Source of the DNA: Terriglobia bacterium
GTDB taxonomy: Bacteria; Acidobacteriota; Terriglobia; Terriglobales; Acidobacteriaceae
Assembly: GCA_021324365.1 (NCBI GenBank)
Contig: JAJPJE010000112.1
Location: 1-38,649, forward strand
Direction of reading: 5' to 3'
DNA length: 38,649 bases
In this document: piece by piece, positions 16,997 to 25,710 of the stretch
How the letters are laid out: every line of letters begins with the position of its first letter
Position numbering within the stretch: position 1 is the first letter of the stretch
Notes under the pieces: model-generated
The model's database searches: none
Told to the model about the DNA's origin: nothing
What the model saw: the letters and a program-made list of their open reading frames with translations, nothing else
Made by a program: the position numbers and the translations under genes

Positions 16997-17524
16997 ATGG
17001 TCACCGCAAATAGAATGGGAATGATAACTTTGCTAATCCTGCCACTGTTTGGATGTGCAGGAATTATCGGGAAGAATCAAATGAGTGGTTGCACCGGCGG
17101 CTTCGTCGACAATGCTGGGGTCTCACTCCAAAACCTGCAGCAACAGTGGAGTACTGCCCAAGGATCAGTAGCACGCGGCGTTGTTCTCAACGCACTGCAG
17201 GTTACACTTACCGGTGCCCCTCCGCAAAAGTCGGCCCCCAATCCGAGCGCTCTCAACATCCAGCCTGATTGTGTCGAAGTTACGGCTGTGCAGGATGCTC
17301 CAGTTTCCCAGTTGGTTCAGTACGGCATAGAATATGCAAACCTGCACGACCCGACCGGCCTAATCATCTGTACCGAGTGCCAACCCCAGGTGGTTCATTC
17401 CTATGTCTACGTGAACGCGCCAGCGAAGGTATTTGTAGCCTCAAGCATTGCATCTTACGCGCTCGAGTACGAGTTCGAGAACATTATTCTTAATCAGCTT
17501 GGCTACGACACTTCTGAGCGATAA
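16997..17524 (+). CDS. Hypothetical lipoprotein
   Basis: This 175-residue protein has a short hydrophobic leader and a good lipobox, LFGC (Cys20 counted from the ATG at 16997; an internal ATG at residue 8 is also possible). The mature part has SGCTGGFVDN and a C-x2-C pair (ICTECQP). The C-terminal stretch KVFVASSIASYALEYEFEN may form a helix. No family is recognised. A purine-rich AGGAG/GAGG lies just before the start. It converges with a FecR-like gene 17 bases downstream, and a TTCTAGAA motif lies upstream. Its location within the signalling/EPS cluster hints at an envelope role, but this is only context. Confidence 0.7.
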   Translation: MVTANRMGMITLLILPLFGCAGIIGKNQMSGCTGGFVDNAGVSLQNLQQQWSTAQGSVARGVVLNALQVTLTGAPPQKSAPNPSALNIQPDCVEVTAVQDAPVSQLVQYGIEYANLHDPTGLIICTECQPQVVHSYVYVNAPAKVFVASSIASYALEYEFENIILNQLGYDTSER

Positions 17525-17541
17525 ACAAAGGCATCGAATAA

Positions 17542-18168
17542 CTAAGGCTCATAGGGGTCGGATGCACTCGCTGGGGGTCGGCGAGGTAGAAGAACACTAG
17601 CACAATTTGAAACGGTACAAATCGCCGGCGCTGCCACCGCAGCGCTTCCGGCGATAACGCCATGAGCGGTAGTCCAGGCGCTCTTCGTAAAGGCTGCCAT
17701 TTCACAGTCCTTTCGAAATTCACCAATGTGACCAGCCGGAATCATCAATTTCTTATTGCATTTATGAATCTCTACTTGACCGACGTAGACCACAACTAAG
17801 CCGAAATCGTTCTGCCAAGACATCTGATATGTGCTAGTCGGTACCGCAGGTATTAATAAATTGCCATGTACGTCAGCGGCCAGGCCGGTGGCAGTTTCTA
17901 CACGAGCAGTCCCGTGGTCCAAACTAAGCTTATTGCCTAGGTAGAGAAGCACGGCATTTTCGCCGACTGTTATGCGATCACCCCGAGTTATGAGAAAGAC
18001 AAAGGAGTTTGCCGGGACTTCAACGGAATCGCCTGGTAATACCTCGCCGCTTATATTTTCATTGTGATTCACCGTGGCCCCTGGCCCCATGTGGGTGAGA
18101 GCAGCGTTGTTTTGAGCCAAAGCCGATAATGCGAGGAGTCCCACAAAGACGGCAACTGCTAGTTTCAT
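17542..18168 (-). CDS. Secreted FecR-like protein
   Basis: From the ATG at 18168 the protein has a clean signal peptide (MKLAVAVFVGLLALSALAQ) and 208 residues; the longer frame upstream would bury it, so I chose this start. The mature part resembles FecR/LysM-adjacent beta-repeat proteins: GDSVEVPANSFVFLITRGDR, ITVGENAVLLYLGN, then LDHGTARVETATGLAADV, a FecR-like ladder of strands. A CxxxxxC pair (ICTVSNC) sits in a hydrophobic C-terminal stretch followed by a Pro-rich tail. Such proteins are common in Acidobacteriota envelopes. No sigma factor partner lies nearby, so classical FecR signalling is unlikely. It is divergent from the PilZ gene, sharing a 358-base region with two TTCTAGAA motifs. 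Confidence 0.65.
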   Translation of the reverse strand: MKLAVAVFVGLLALSALAQNNAALTHMGPGATVNHNENISGEVLPGDSVEVPANSFVFLITRGDRITVGENAVLLYLGNKLSLDHGTARVETATGLAADVHGNLLIPAVPTSTYQMSWQNDFGLVVVYVGQVEIHKCNKKLMIPAGHIGEFRKDCEMAAFTKSAWTTAHGVIAGSAAVAAPAICTVSNCASVLLPRRPPASASDPYEP

Positions 18169-18291
18169 CGAGTATTCCCTTGAGAATCTTCGCTCATTCG
18201 GGGACAAATCCCAACAGGAGATGTTACGGATCAGGAACAGGATAACCACGTTCGTAAACCGTCCGACCGCTGCTAGCTGCGAGTGTCCAGA

Positions 18292-18321
18292 TTCTAGAAT
18301 TTATACGTCAAGGTTCTAGAA
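18292..18321. promoter_or_regulatory. Two TTCTAGAA sites, 22 bases apart, between divergent genes
   Basis: Exact TTCTAGAA at 18292-18299 and at 18314-18321 lie 22 bases start to start, about two helical turns, so a dimer pair could bind one DNA face. They sit between the FecR-like gene and the PilZ gene and could control both. The left copy is preceded by gtgtccag, as near the copy at 25563. Confidence 0.5.
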
Positions 18322-18526
18322 CTAGAGCGGTCCGTTCTGTTAGTTACGCCTTTCGTGTACTTGGACATGTGCTCTTGTCGGAATCAAGTCGGCAGTTTCC
18401 ACTCATAACCGCAGCAGATGCCACGTTGCCTTCACTTTTTTGTACTCCTTATGTACCTCGAGTTCTTTGGTAATCGCTCGGATCGGCGAAATTGGCCAAC
18501 CACATGCAATTAAAGGGACAGAGAAC

Positions 18527-18961
18527 ATGAAAGAGGATGGCATTGCGAGCGTCCACAGTGAGGTGACAATGGCCACAGCGCGTTTGTACGAAAGACGCCG
18601 TTATCCGAGGTTCAACCTTTCCTTCCCAGCGGAACTAATACCGCTGCAGCAACAGTACGGAATCAAGGGTGAAACCAACGATGTGAGTCTCTCTGGCTTT
18701 TACTTTCGAACGATGCTTCCACTTGCTGTCGGAACTGAGTTACAGGTTCGACTAGCCCTAGCGGACGAGTTTATTACATGTAAAGCTGTTGTCAGAACGG
18801 CCGATCCGGGAGTTGGAAATGGTTGCGAATTTCTGGAGATCTCAGACGCAGACAAAGAAATCCTTGCAAGAAAGCTTGCGAAATGCGCAGAACAATTAGC
18901 GCCTGTGGAGCAGGCCTCTTTCTCGTTAGCGCTTACTCAAACATCGAGAACAGTTATTTAG
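18527..18961 (+). CDS. Stand-alone PilZ-domain c-di-GMP receptor
   Basis: This 144-residue protein is read from the ATG at 18527, preceded by a purine-rich aagggacagag stretch; a longer frame from 18440 exists but its start of SSSLVIARIG looks non-coding. The PilZ motifs are both present: R24-R-Y-P-R28 and D52-V-S-L-S-G57, followed by beta strands (LQVRLALADEFITCKAVVRT) and a C-terminal helix. It should bind c-di-GMP in the cytoplasm. It lies directly upstream of the EPS operon, whose glycosyltransferase has no PilZ domain of its own, so it is the natural candidate for the c-di-GMP switch of that synthase. That role is inferred from position only. Confidence 0.85.
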   Translation: MKEDGIASVHSEVTMATARLYERRRYPRFNLSFPAELIPLQQQYGIKGETNDVSLSGFYFRTMLPLAVGTELQVRLALADEFITCKAVVRTADPGVGNGCEFLEISDADKEILARKLAKCAEQLAPVEQASFSLALTQTSRTVI

Positions 18962-18982
18962 TGATGTCAGTACAAGTGCCGA

Positions 18983-19490
18983 TTGCCGATCTTAAAGATA
19001 ACGGGACTTCCCCCAAACCTGTTGCAAATTGAACTGACGGAATCAGCGATGCTGAACTGGATAGAAGAGGCTCGTGAATCAATGTGTCGTTTGCAAGAAG
19101 CTGGTATCAGGGTCGCGATAGACGACTTCGGAACAGGATATTCGTGCTTGAGCTACTTACCAAAGCTTTCGTTTGTGATGCGCTCAAAGTGGATTGCTCT
19201 TTCGTAAAAGATATGACTCAACGGCCCGAAACAAGAGCAATGTTGCGTTCTTTGGTGGTTCTGGCACACGAGCTTGGAATGCGAGTAATCGTTGAAGGCA
19301 TCGAGACATGTGAGCAACTGAAGTTGATCGAAGATCTAGAGGTGGAGACGAAGCGCAGGGGTACCTACTCGGCCGGCCTACGCCTAATCCAGTCGCGCAG
19401 CTGATGGTTACGGCCAACGCCGACAGCGGATCTGACTTAAGCCTCAACCCAGCCGAAAGTGCAACGGTTTTGTTGAAGCCGCAAGCTTAA
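18983..19490 (+). pseudogene. Frameshifted EAL-domain remnant
   Basis: Three successive frames read as the C-terminal half of an EAL phosphodiesterase: LLQIELTESAMLNWIEEA to DDFGTGYSCLSYLPKLSF, then DALKVDCSFVKDM to VEGIETCEQLKLIEDL, then GGDEAQGYLLGRPTPN to a stop at 19488. Two frame changes, near 19175 and near 19340, break it. It is nearly collinear with the end of the 1288-residue GGDEF-EAL protein (TRAMxRSLxVLAxELGM and GYLLGRPTPNP are shared), so it is probably a decayed duplicate. The N-terminal half including EAL itself is absent. It cannot be a working enzyme. It lies between the PilZ gene and the EPS operon. Confidence 0.85.
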
Positions 19491-19637
19491 AGAGTGGAGA
19501 TCGCCTTGTCCGCAGAATCAAGCACGGCACAACAATACGGGTGGTTCTCTCAAAGAGCGGGGATACCACAACCGGCCGGATGTGACCGTTCGAGCGGCAC
19601 ATCAGCAAATTTGGGTGGCAATATTCAAACGCCAGGG

Positions 19638-20861
19638 ATGAGTCTAAGGTCATGCGTTCTGCTGATTCTCATTGCCGTCTTTTGCTTTTCAATCGCACAC
19701 GCTCAGGACTGGATAACGCAGTGCCAGCAGGCCGTACAGAGAGGCGATTTGAAGTCCGCATTAGCAGGTGTGGACCAGCACTTGGTTGATTTTCCTGATG
19801 ACTGGGAGGCGCTGGGATGGCATGCTCGCATCATCTCATGGCAAGGAAAGTGGGCCGAGTCCGAGGCTGAGTATCGCAGAGTTCTACAACACGCCCCTAC
19901 AGACGTCGATGTGCTACTTGGTCTGGCCGATGTCACTTTCTGGCAGAGAAAGTATGCGCAGGTACTGCCGATATTAGACCGCGCAACTGCCGCCGGCGCA
20001 CCGCAATCTGAAATCTTGATACGACGCGCTCGACTACTGACGGCGCTTGATCGTAAAACCCAGGCTAACGGGTACTACAAACAGCTTCTATTGCTTGATC
20101 CCAACAATGCAGAAGCTCGCGTCGCATTGGCGAACGAGAGCGAAACCAGGTTCGAGCTTCGCATAGGCAACGATACCGATTTTTTCAACTTTACAGATGC
20201 GGCGAATTCGCAATCGCTATCACTGCTTTCTAAATGGAATTCCCGTTGGAATACATTGTTCACAACTCAGGCATTCCAGCGTTTTGGGACTATTGCAGAA
20301 AAAGTCGGCGTGGTTCAAACTCTCAAGCTGGGAGCGAAAGACTCCATAACGGTTGGCGGTGCCGTAGCAAACAGGCAACCCGTAGTTTCCACAGCGGACC
20401 AGTCCGCAGGCTACGACCACGCCTTTGCGCTTCGTCTGGGCGTTGTGCGCGGAATAGAAACTTATCTGGAGGAGCGCTCATCCTGGTTTACCACATCGCA
20501 GGTCACGACTTTCCAAGCAACGACCATCACCTATTTTCCTCGCGACTGGTATTGGAGTTTGGCTATTATCGCTGCACGAAGTCGATTTGATGGCGCTGGC
20601 TATAGCTGGACGCCTGCGGGGTCCTCCCGAATTACATTTCCGATTCGGTCGAAGCTGCAAGGCAACCTATTGTTCGCCGAGGGAAGTGAAGACTATGCAA
20701 TTCTCGACCAGGTCGGGCAATTTTCAGCGCGCACGTATGGAGGTGGTGCTCGCCTCAAGTTAACCCGCTCGCAGGATATCTCCGGCTACGGCGCGTTCCA
20801 AAGCCGTTCGCATGGCCTGACTCAAACCACTATGGGATTCAACTATGGAATCCGCTTCTAG
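19638..20861 (+). CDS. YaiO-like outer-membrane protein with TPR repeats (EPS export)
   Basis: From the ATG at 19638 the protein has 407 residues with a signal peptide (LRSCVLLILIAVFCFSIAHA). TPR-like helical repeats follow (about 25-175: CQQAVQRGDLKSALAGVDQ, WAESEAEYRRVLQHAPTDVD, KTQANGYYKQLLLLDPNNAEAR). The rest is a predicted beta barrel of alternating strands ending in GFNYGIRF with a terminal Phe, as in outer-membrane proteins. This TPR-plus-barrel form matches YaiO/NfrA/PgaA-type exporters of synthase-dependent polysaccharides. I took this start because an upstream 48-residue extension would hide the signal peptide. It is the first of four overlapping genes. Its role is most likely passage of the polymer across the outer membrane. 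Confidence 0.82.
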   Translation: MSLRSCVLLILIAVFCFSIAHAQDWITQCQQAVQRGDLKSALAGVDQHLVDFPDDWEALGWHARIISWQGKWAESEAEYRRVLQHAPTDVDVLLGLADVTFWQRKYAQVLPILDRATAAGAPQSEILIRRARLLTALDRKTQANGYYKQLLLLDPNNAEARVALANESETRFELRIGNDTDFFNFTDAANSQSLSLLSKWNSRWNTLFTTQAFQRFGTIAEKVGVVQTLKLGAKDSITVGGAVANRQPVVSTADQSAGYDHAFALRLGVVRGIETYLEERSSWFTTSQVTTFQATTITYFPRDWYWSLAIIAARSRFDGAGYSWTPAGSSRITFPIRSKLQGNLLFAEGSEDYAILDQVGQFSARTYGGGARLKLTRSQDISGYGAFQSRSHGLTQTTMGFNYGIRF

Positions 20862-22056
20862 CTGGTTTTGGGCCAACGCGCCTGCAGAGTTCGCATTTCG
20901 AGCGACCTTCTTTGCAGTTCTGATCATATCTGCGCTGATCTTTTTTATTTGGGTACGCCGTTCGTATAGAACTCGGATGTTCAGACGGCGAGACAGACGG
21001 GCTTTTGAAATACGTAAAAACTGGAAGCAGATCGTGTCGATGGAGATCCCCCCAGAGAGCTGGCGACAAAATAGCTTGGATCGCCAGCTTGTTGAGAGCA
21101 TCCTGCTGGACCAAATCGATGTAACCACAGGTGACGAATTACAAGCTCTGCTCCGCTGTTATCGAGATTCGGGATTGCTGGACATCCGCATATATCAGGC
21201 AAGAAGTTCTCACGGCTGGAAGCGGCAAGCGGCTCTGGCGGCGATTGGCCGCACGCGTGAACCGGAGGCAATCGGTGCATTGTCTGAGGCGCTGAGTTCA
21301 CCGCAGCCACGTGAGGTTACGTCGGCAGTACGCGGCCTAGGTCGAATCGGCTTGCCTCAAGCAGCTATTCCAATCCTCGACAGACTTGCCGAAGGCCAGC
21401 TCAAGGTTCCGGAGATTCCGTTGAAGAGCGCGCTCGTAAACTGTTGTCGGGAGCAACCATCGCTACTCCTAAACTATTTAAGGAATTGTGAAGACAGCGT
21501 ACGAGAAGTTCTGACGCGGTCTCTCGCAGAGGTCATTTCTCCCGAACTCGGCGATGAACTGGCGCTCCTGTGCCAAGATCCGTGCCCGGAAGTTCGTGCC
21601 TCGGTAGCACGCGCTCTGGGAAAAATTCGGCCGGAGTTTGGTGTGCCAATGCTAACGACAATGACGATGGATGAGGTCTGGTTCGTACGGTTGCGCGCAG
21701 TTGTTTCTCTCGCTGCATTTAAAGATCCAAGTTCGATCGATGTTCTAGTCCGCTGCACATCTGATCCGAACCGCGTCGTACGTCAGCGCGCTGCAATGGC
21801 ATTGGTGCAGTTCCAGAATGAACAGCGATTCATCCTGCAACAAATTATTGACTTGAACGACAAGTATGCGTTGCACTCGTTTGTTTCCGAGCTTCAACGC
21901 TGCGGACATTACGGAAAGTTGATCCATCTACTGAAGGCAAACCAGTGGAAGTCGGGATATGAAGACCTGATCAAAGCAGTCGACTACGCCCACCAGGAAC
22001 TGTCAATGAAGGCCGTCCAGGCTCGACCATCTATAAAGGAAGCTACAGTCTCATGA
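20845..22056 (+). CDS. Membrane-anchored HEAT-repeat protein of the EPS operon
   Basis: This 403-residue protein has one N-terminal membrane segment (about 18-36, FRATFFAVLIISALIFFIWV) followed by a basic stretch, so the body lies in the cytoplasm. From about 115 to 330 it carries HEAT repeats: SHGWKRQAALAAIGRTREPEA, REVTSAVRGLGRIGLPQA, PEVRASVARALGKIRPEFG, WFVRLRAVVSLAAFKDPS and RVVRQRAAMALVQFQNEQ. These form a solenoid for protein binding. Its start overlaps the barrel gene by 17 bases and its end overlaps the glycosyltransferase by 4, so it is translationally coupled and probably a scaffold of the synthase. I know of no characterised homologue in this exact position. Confidence 0.85.
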   Translation: MESASSWFWANAPAEFAFRATFFAVLIISALIFFIWVRRSYRTRMFRRRDRRAFEIRKNWKQIVSMEIPPESWRQNSLDRQLVESILLDQIDVTTGDELQALLRCYRDSGLLDIRIYQARSSHGWKRQAALAAIGRTREPEAIGALSEALSSPQPREVTSAVRGLGRIGLPQAAIPILDRLAEGQLKVPEIPLKSALVNCCREQPSLLLNYLRNCEDSVREVLTRSLAEVISPELGDELALLCQDPCPEVRASVARALGKIRPEFGVPMLTTMTMDEVWFVRLRAVVSLAAFKDPSSIDVLVRCTSDPNRVVRQRAAMALVQFQNEQRFILQQIIDLNDKYALHSFVSELQRCGHYGKLIHLLKANQWKSGYEDLIKAVDYAHQELSMKAVQARPSIKEATVS

Positions 22057-23477
22057 GTGGAGTCCTCAATTTCTTCAACGAGAGCTTCTTTGTTTACTAC
22101 CTAACTTCAAACTTAATCTACTTGGGTTTGCTGATTACGGCTTTGGTTGCTACTGTGAAGCACCAGTTCCGACTGGCGGAGATGCGCATCGATCCTCTTT
22201 ACGATTCTCCTTTCACCCCCCCCATTACGATCCTTTGTCCGGCGCGCAACGAGGAAAAAAGCATCGTCGAAAGCGTCAGGGCTCTTCTCGACTTGAAATA
22301 TCCGGAACTGGAGATCATTGTCATCAACGATGGATCCTCAGATCGCACACTGGATCGACTGATTGAAGAGTTCAGTTTAGTCCCGGTGGAGATGCTCTAC
22401 ATACAACAGATTCGTAGTGCAGCTCTTAAGCACCTTTACACGAGCGCAACAGAAACGGGGCTCCTGGTAATCGATAAGATCAGCGGGGGTAGTAAGGCCG
22501 ATGCAATCAACGCCGGAATCAACGCTGCAACCAGTCCATATATCTGCATCATCGATGCCGATTCGATCTTGGAGGGTGATGCACTGTTCAGGATCATGTC
22601 GCGCGTGTTTACGGACAGCACGAACGTTGTCGCCATAGGCGGCATTGTTCGTGTGCTCAATGGGTCAACGGTTGAGAGGGGCCGTGTTACCGAAATTAGG
22701 TTGCCAAAGCGTCCGATTGAAATCTTGCAGGTTATCGAATATTTGCGTGCTTTCTTGATTGGCAGGGAAGGCTGGGCAAGTTTCGGGATGCTGCCGATCA
22801 TTTCCGGCGCATTTGGTGTATTTCGTACCGACGTGGTGCGCCGCGTCGGCGGTTATCGCGCTGATTCAGTCGGAGAGGATCTAGACCTGGTTGTGCGCAT
22901 GCAGCGAGATTTATTGGAACGAGGGGTAGAACACAGGGTGGTTTTCGTGCCAGATCCAACTTGTTGGACAGAAGTTCCGTCGGATTTGCGAACACTCTCT
23001 AGGCAGCGCTCCCGCTGGCAGAAGGGACTTATTGACGTACTCTGTGTTAATAGCGACATGTTGTTTCGCCGCCGTTATGGGCTTATGGGTTGTCTCATGC
23101 TCCCCTATCTGTGGGCCTTCGAACTGTTAGAGCCTGCCATTGAATTACTCGGGTATGCAAGCATGATCATAGCGGCATGTTTGGGAGTTCTAGGTGCAGA
23201 TTTCTTCTTCAAGTTTTTGCTGTTTGGGTATGCCTTTGCCACAATGATCTCAGTTGGCAGCGTGTTGCTGGAAGAGCTTACCTATCGCCGCTACACCGAC
23301 TGGTCGGAGGTGGCAAAGCTGCTGGTGTACTGCACACTGGAACACTTTCCGTACCGCCAACTACACATGATCTGGCGACTGCAGGGCATATGGCAGTACC
23401 TCCGAGGCGATTTGCATTGGCGCGAAATGCGCAGAGTCGGCTTTCAGCCTACATCAGAGACAGGCGAGCATGTATAA
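22053..23477 (+). CDS. Processive family-2 glycosyltransferase (EPS synthase)
   Basis: This 474-residue membrane glycosyltransferase has an N-terminal membrane segment (about 15-35), then the GT2 domain: NDGSSD (Asp93), the DAD metal site (168-170), GEDLD (E275-D276) and RQRSRW (317-322), the product/acceptor site of processive synthases such as cellulose, PNAG and hyaluronan synthases. Two or three more membrane segments follow (about 350-410). It has no C-terminal PilZ domain. Together with the exporter and deacetylase it should polymerise a sugar-nucleotide substrate and thread the chain out through the inner membrane. The sugar cannot be read from sequence; a later deacetylation suggests an N-acetylhexosamine. 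It overlaps both neighbours (4 and 8 bases). Confidence 0.92.
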   Translation: MSGVLNFFNESFFVYYLTSNLIYLGLLITALVATVKHQFRLAEMRIDPLYDSPFTPPITILCPARNEEKSIVESVRALLDLKYPELEIIVINDGSSDRTLDRLIEEFSLVPVEMLYIQQIRSAALKHLYTSATETGLLVIDKISGGSKADAINAGINAATSPYICIIDADSILEGDALFRIMSRVFTDSTNVVAIGGIVRVLNGSTVERGRVTEIRLPKRPIEILQVIEYLRAFLIGREGWASFGMLPIISGAFGVFRTDVVRRVGGYRADSVGEDLDLVVRMQRDLLERGVEHRVVFVPDPTCWTEVPSDLRTLSRQRSRWQKGLIDVLCVNSDMLFRRRYGLMGCLMLPYLWAFELLEPAIELLGYASMIIAACLGVLGADFFFKFLLFGYAFATMISVGSVLLEELTYRRYTDWSEVAKLLVYCTLEHFPYRQLHMIWRLQGIWQYLRGDLHWREMRRVGFQPTSETGEHV

Positions 23478-25398
23478 AACTCGCTCATTGTGGCTTCACC
23501 CCATACTAATTCTGATCTTTTGCCTGTGCGCTTGTAAGAGGGATAATTTGGCAAACCTGAGGGTGGCCGACATCCAGGTGCACGAACTCGTTCACCGCCG
23601 GCAGGATCCTACAGCCGACTATCCTGAATCCTTCCCCCTTCAAGTCGCCGTTTATTGGTCAAAGCCCGGGGAAGACATTCTGGGGCTTGTTCATGCACTC
23701 CACGAAATGGGAATTCCTTTTTTCGTGACACGCAATCTTCACACGGCTCTGCGTCACCGCTTGCTCATTATTGAACCAACAGTTGACGCAACAACTTTTA
23801 ATAATGTTCAGATCGAGCAGCTTAGTGCACATGTTAGAGAAGGTGGGAGCATCTTTGCGACAAATGTTTTTGCAGACGCTCTAAAATTCATCTTTGGGTT
23901 TCGTTCATTTCAACCATCACGACACCATTATCGTGTGAACTTTGCTAGCGGCGCCCATCATATTCTCCACTACCTGAACCGTCCCGAAGAACAAGAGATA
24001 AGCTTGGGAAATCGACAACTATCGGAGGTTATCTGGAGCAACGGATACCTGCCAGAGGACAACGCTAGGGTCCTAGCTCGATTCGAAGATGGGACAGCAG
24101 CACTAGTTAGCAAAAATACAGGCAAAGGGACGACGTTCCTCTCTGGTATCGGCTTTCAAGACAGCATTTTGCGCGATCAGGTAGATCGAGATTACGAAGC
24201 ACAACGACATTACGTTAACAACTTTGAACCCAGTGCGGATGTCTGGATGCTCTTGCTTCGAGCATGGTACGAATCCGAACAGCCTGGCGCGATTCGCATC
24301 GCCACCATTCCAGACGGAAATCGTTCCGTCCTTCTTCTGTCGCACGACATAGATTGGGAGAATTCGTTTTCCCCTGCACTAGTCTATTGCCAGGCAGAGA
24401 AGCAACTCGGAACAAGCAGCACCTTTTTTGTTCAGACAAAGTACGTTAGCGACTATAACAGCAAGGCATTTTTCTTCGGAAAAGACCTCGACTATTTACA
24501 CCAGTTGCGTTCGCAAGGATGCTCAATCGGTAGTCATTCCATCATTCATTCGCGAGCATTCAACAAGTTCGAACTGGGAATGCCGACTGTCAGATTCGCC
24601 ACCTATCACCCGCGAGCTACAGGGTTTGAGACCGCAGCGCAAGCGACAGTATTCGGAGAAGTAGCGGTAAGTAAGCAGTTGCTGGACGGTGAATTGGAGC
24701 AGCAGACTGTATTTTTTCGGGCCGGGCACTTGCGTGTTCCTTCAACTTTACCGGAGGCGCTTCAGCGCTCTGGTTATCAGTTCGATTCGTCATTTACTGC
24801 CGACGATGTGCTTACCAACTTTCCATATGCATTGCCACTTGGGTTGGGATTCAGCGAAGATAGCGGAATCTACGAATTTCCGGTAACGCTCGAAGATGAG
24901 GAATCGCCCCCTTTAGTGCAACGCATTGACCGTGCTCTCGAGGTGATCCGCGCAAACGCGGAGAATGGCGCCATCAGTGTCATACTAATTCACAGTAATG
25001 AGTATCAGACCAAACTTCCTGCTGAAGAAAAGTTGATCGCAGAGTTGCCGCCCGACATCCCGGCTAAGGACATGTTGTCGTTTGCAAGGTTTTGGCGCGC
25101 ACGCGATCACCTGGTTTGGAGCGTTCATTCTGCGAACGCTCGATCTGATGTCTTGGACTTTCACGCCGGTGAAGCAATCCAAGGTTTGACGGTTGAATTT
25201 CAGCGTAAAATTGCGACTGTGAGTGCCGGAGTAGCTGTCATGCCGGATCGCCATCGAATTGTATTACCTGGAATGAGGGCAGGAGAGCAAATGCAGGTAC
25301 GAGTGGCGTATCAACCAGAAACGGACAAGTGTCATCACGCCAGAAGCACATCTCGCGCGGAAGAACGATTTCGGGGCCCGGTGAAACACGCTGCGTAA
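23470..25398 (+). CDS. Polysaccharide deacetylase lipoprotein
   Basis: This 642-residue exported protein starts with a hydrophobic leader and a lipobox-like LCAC (Cys22). Residues about 50-270 form an amidotransferase-like Rossmann region (VREGGSIFATNVFAD) of unknown role. The NodB deacetylase domain follows: SHDIDW (His292, Asp295) in the place of TFDD, HSIIH (His356, His360) as the metal-binding H-x3-H, FRAGHLRVPSTLPEAL, and LIHSN for the last motif. Metal-binding residues are intact, so removal of acetyl groups from the polymer in the periplasm is likely, as PgaB does for PNAG. It is the last gene of the four-gene operon. The 130-residue C-terminal part looks like a beta domain. Confidence 0.88.
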   Translation: MYKTRSLWLHPILILIFCLCACKRDNLANLRVADIQVHELVHRRQDPTADYPESFPLQVAVYWSKPGEDILGLVHALHEMGIPFFVTRNLHTALRHRLLIIEPTVDATTFNNVQIEQLSAHVREGGSIFATNVFADALKFIFGFRSFQPSRHHYRVNFASGAHHILHYLNRPEEQEISLGNRQLSEVIWSNGYLPEDNARVLARFEDGTAALVSKNTGKGTTFLSGIGFQDSILRDQVDRDYEAQRHYVNNFEPSADVWMLLLRAWYESEQPGAIRIATIPDGNRSVLLLSHDIDWENSFSPALVYCQAEKQLGTSSTFFVQTKYVSDYNSKAFFFGKDLDYLHQLRSQGCSIGSHSIIHSRAFNKFELGMPTVRFATYHPRATGFETAAQATVFGEVAVSKQLLDGELEQQTVFFRAGHLRVPSTLPEALQRSGYQFDSSFTADDVLTNFPYALPLGLGFSEDSGIYEFPVTLEDEESPPLVQRIDRALEVIRANAENGAISVILIHSNEYQTKLPAEEKLIAELPPDIPAKDMLSFARFWRARDHLVWSVHSANARSDVLDFHAGEAIQGLTVEFQRKIATVSAGVAVMPDRHRIVLPGMRAGEQMQVRVAYQPETDKCHHARSTSRAEERFRGPVKHAA

Positions 25399-25710
25399 AG
25401 AAGGTCAAAATTTCCGGGCTTCTGAAATGGCCAGCAAACGGGGACTGGTCCTTGTTCGATGCGTCGAAACTCAAACTAACAGCTCTGCAGTGATCTCATC
25501 GGCCAGGTACTACACAACAATCAATCGCTCCCGATGGTACGACTGCTCCGGAAGTGTCCCGATTCTAGACTCCCCGTTTGCTGGATAGATTCCTAGTCGC
25601 TACGTGCTATTTGTCTCCCAATAAGTCGAATTGAGTCAACAAGCTGCTGCGGCACCTCACATGCATGTGATTGGTACGACTGCTTCGACGAGAGAAGCAG
25701 GAGCTCAGCG
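25399..25710. other. Gap after EPS operon with TTCTAGAC motif and short repeats
   Basis: No gene is seen. It contains gtgtcccgattctagac around 25554-25570 (variant TTCTAGAC with the same gtgtcc flank as at 18284). A string tggtacgactgct occurs twice, near 25535 and 25673. No clear terminator is seen for the deacetylase gene. Confidence 0.45.

Noticed and set aside
18363-18380. Sigma54 promoter before the PilZ gene (TTGGACATGTGCTC)
   Set aside because: GG is not followed by GC at 10 bases.
19494-19637. 48-residue N-terminal extension of the YaiO-like protein
   Set aside because: It would hide a clear signal peptide that starts at 19638.
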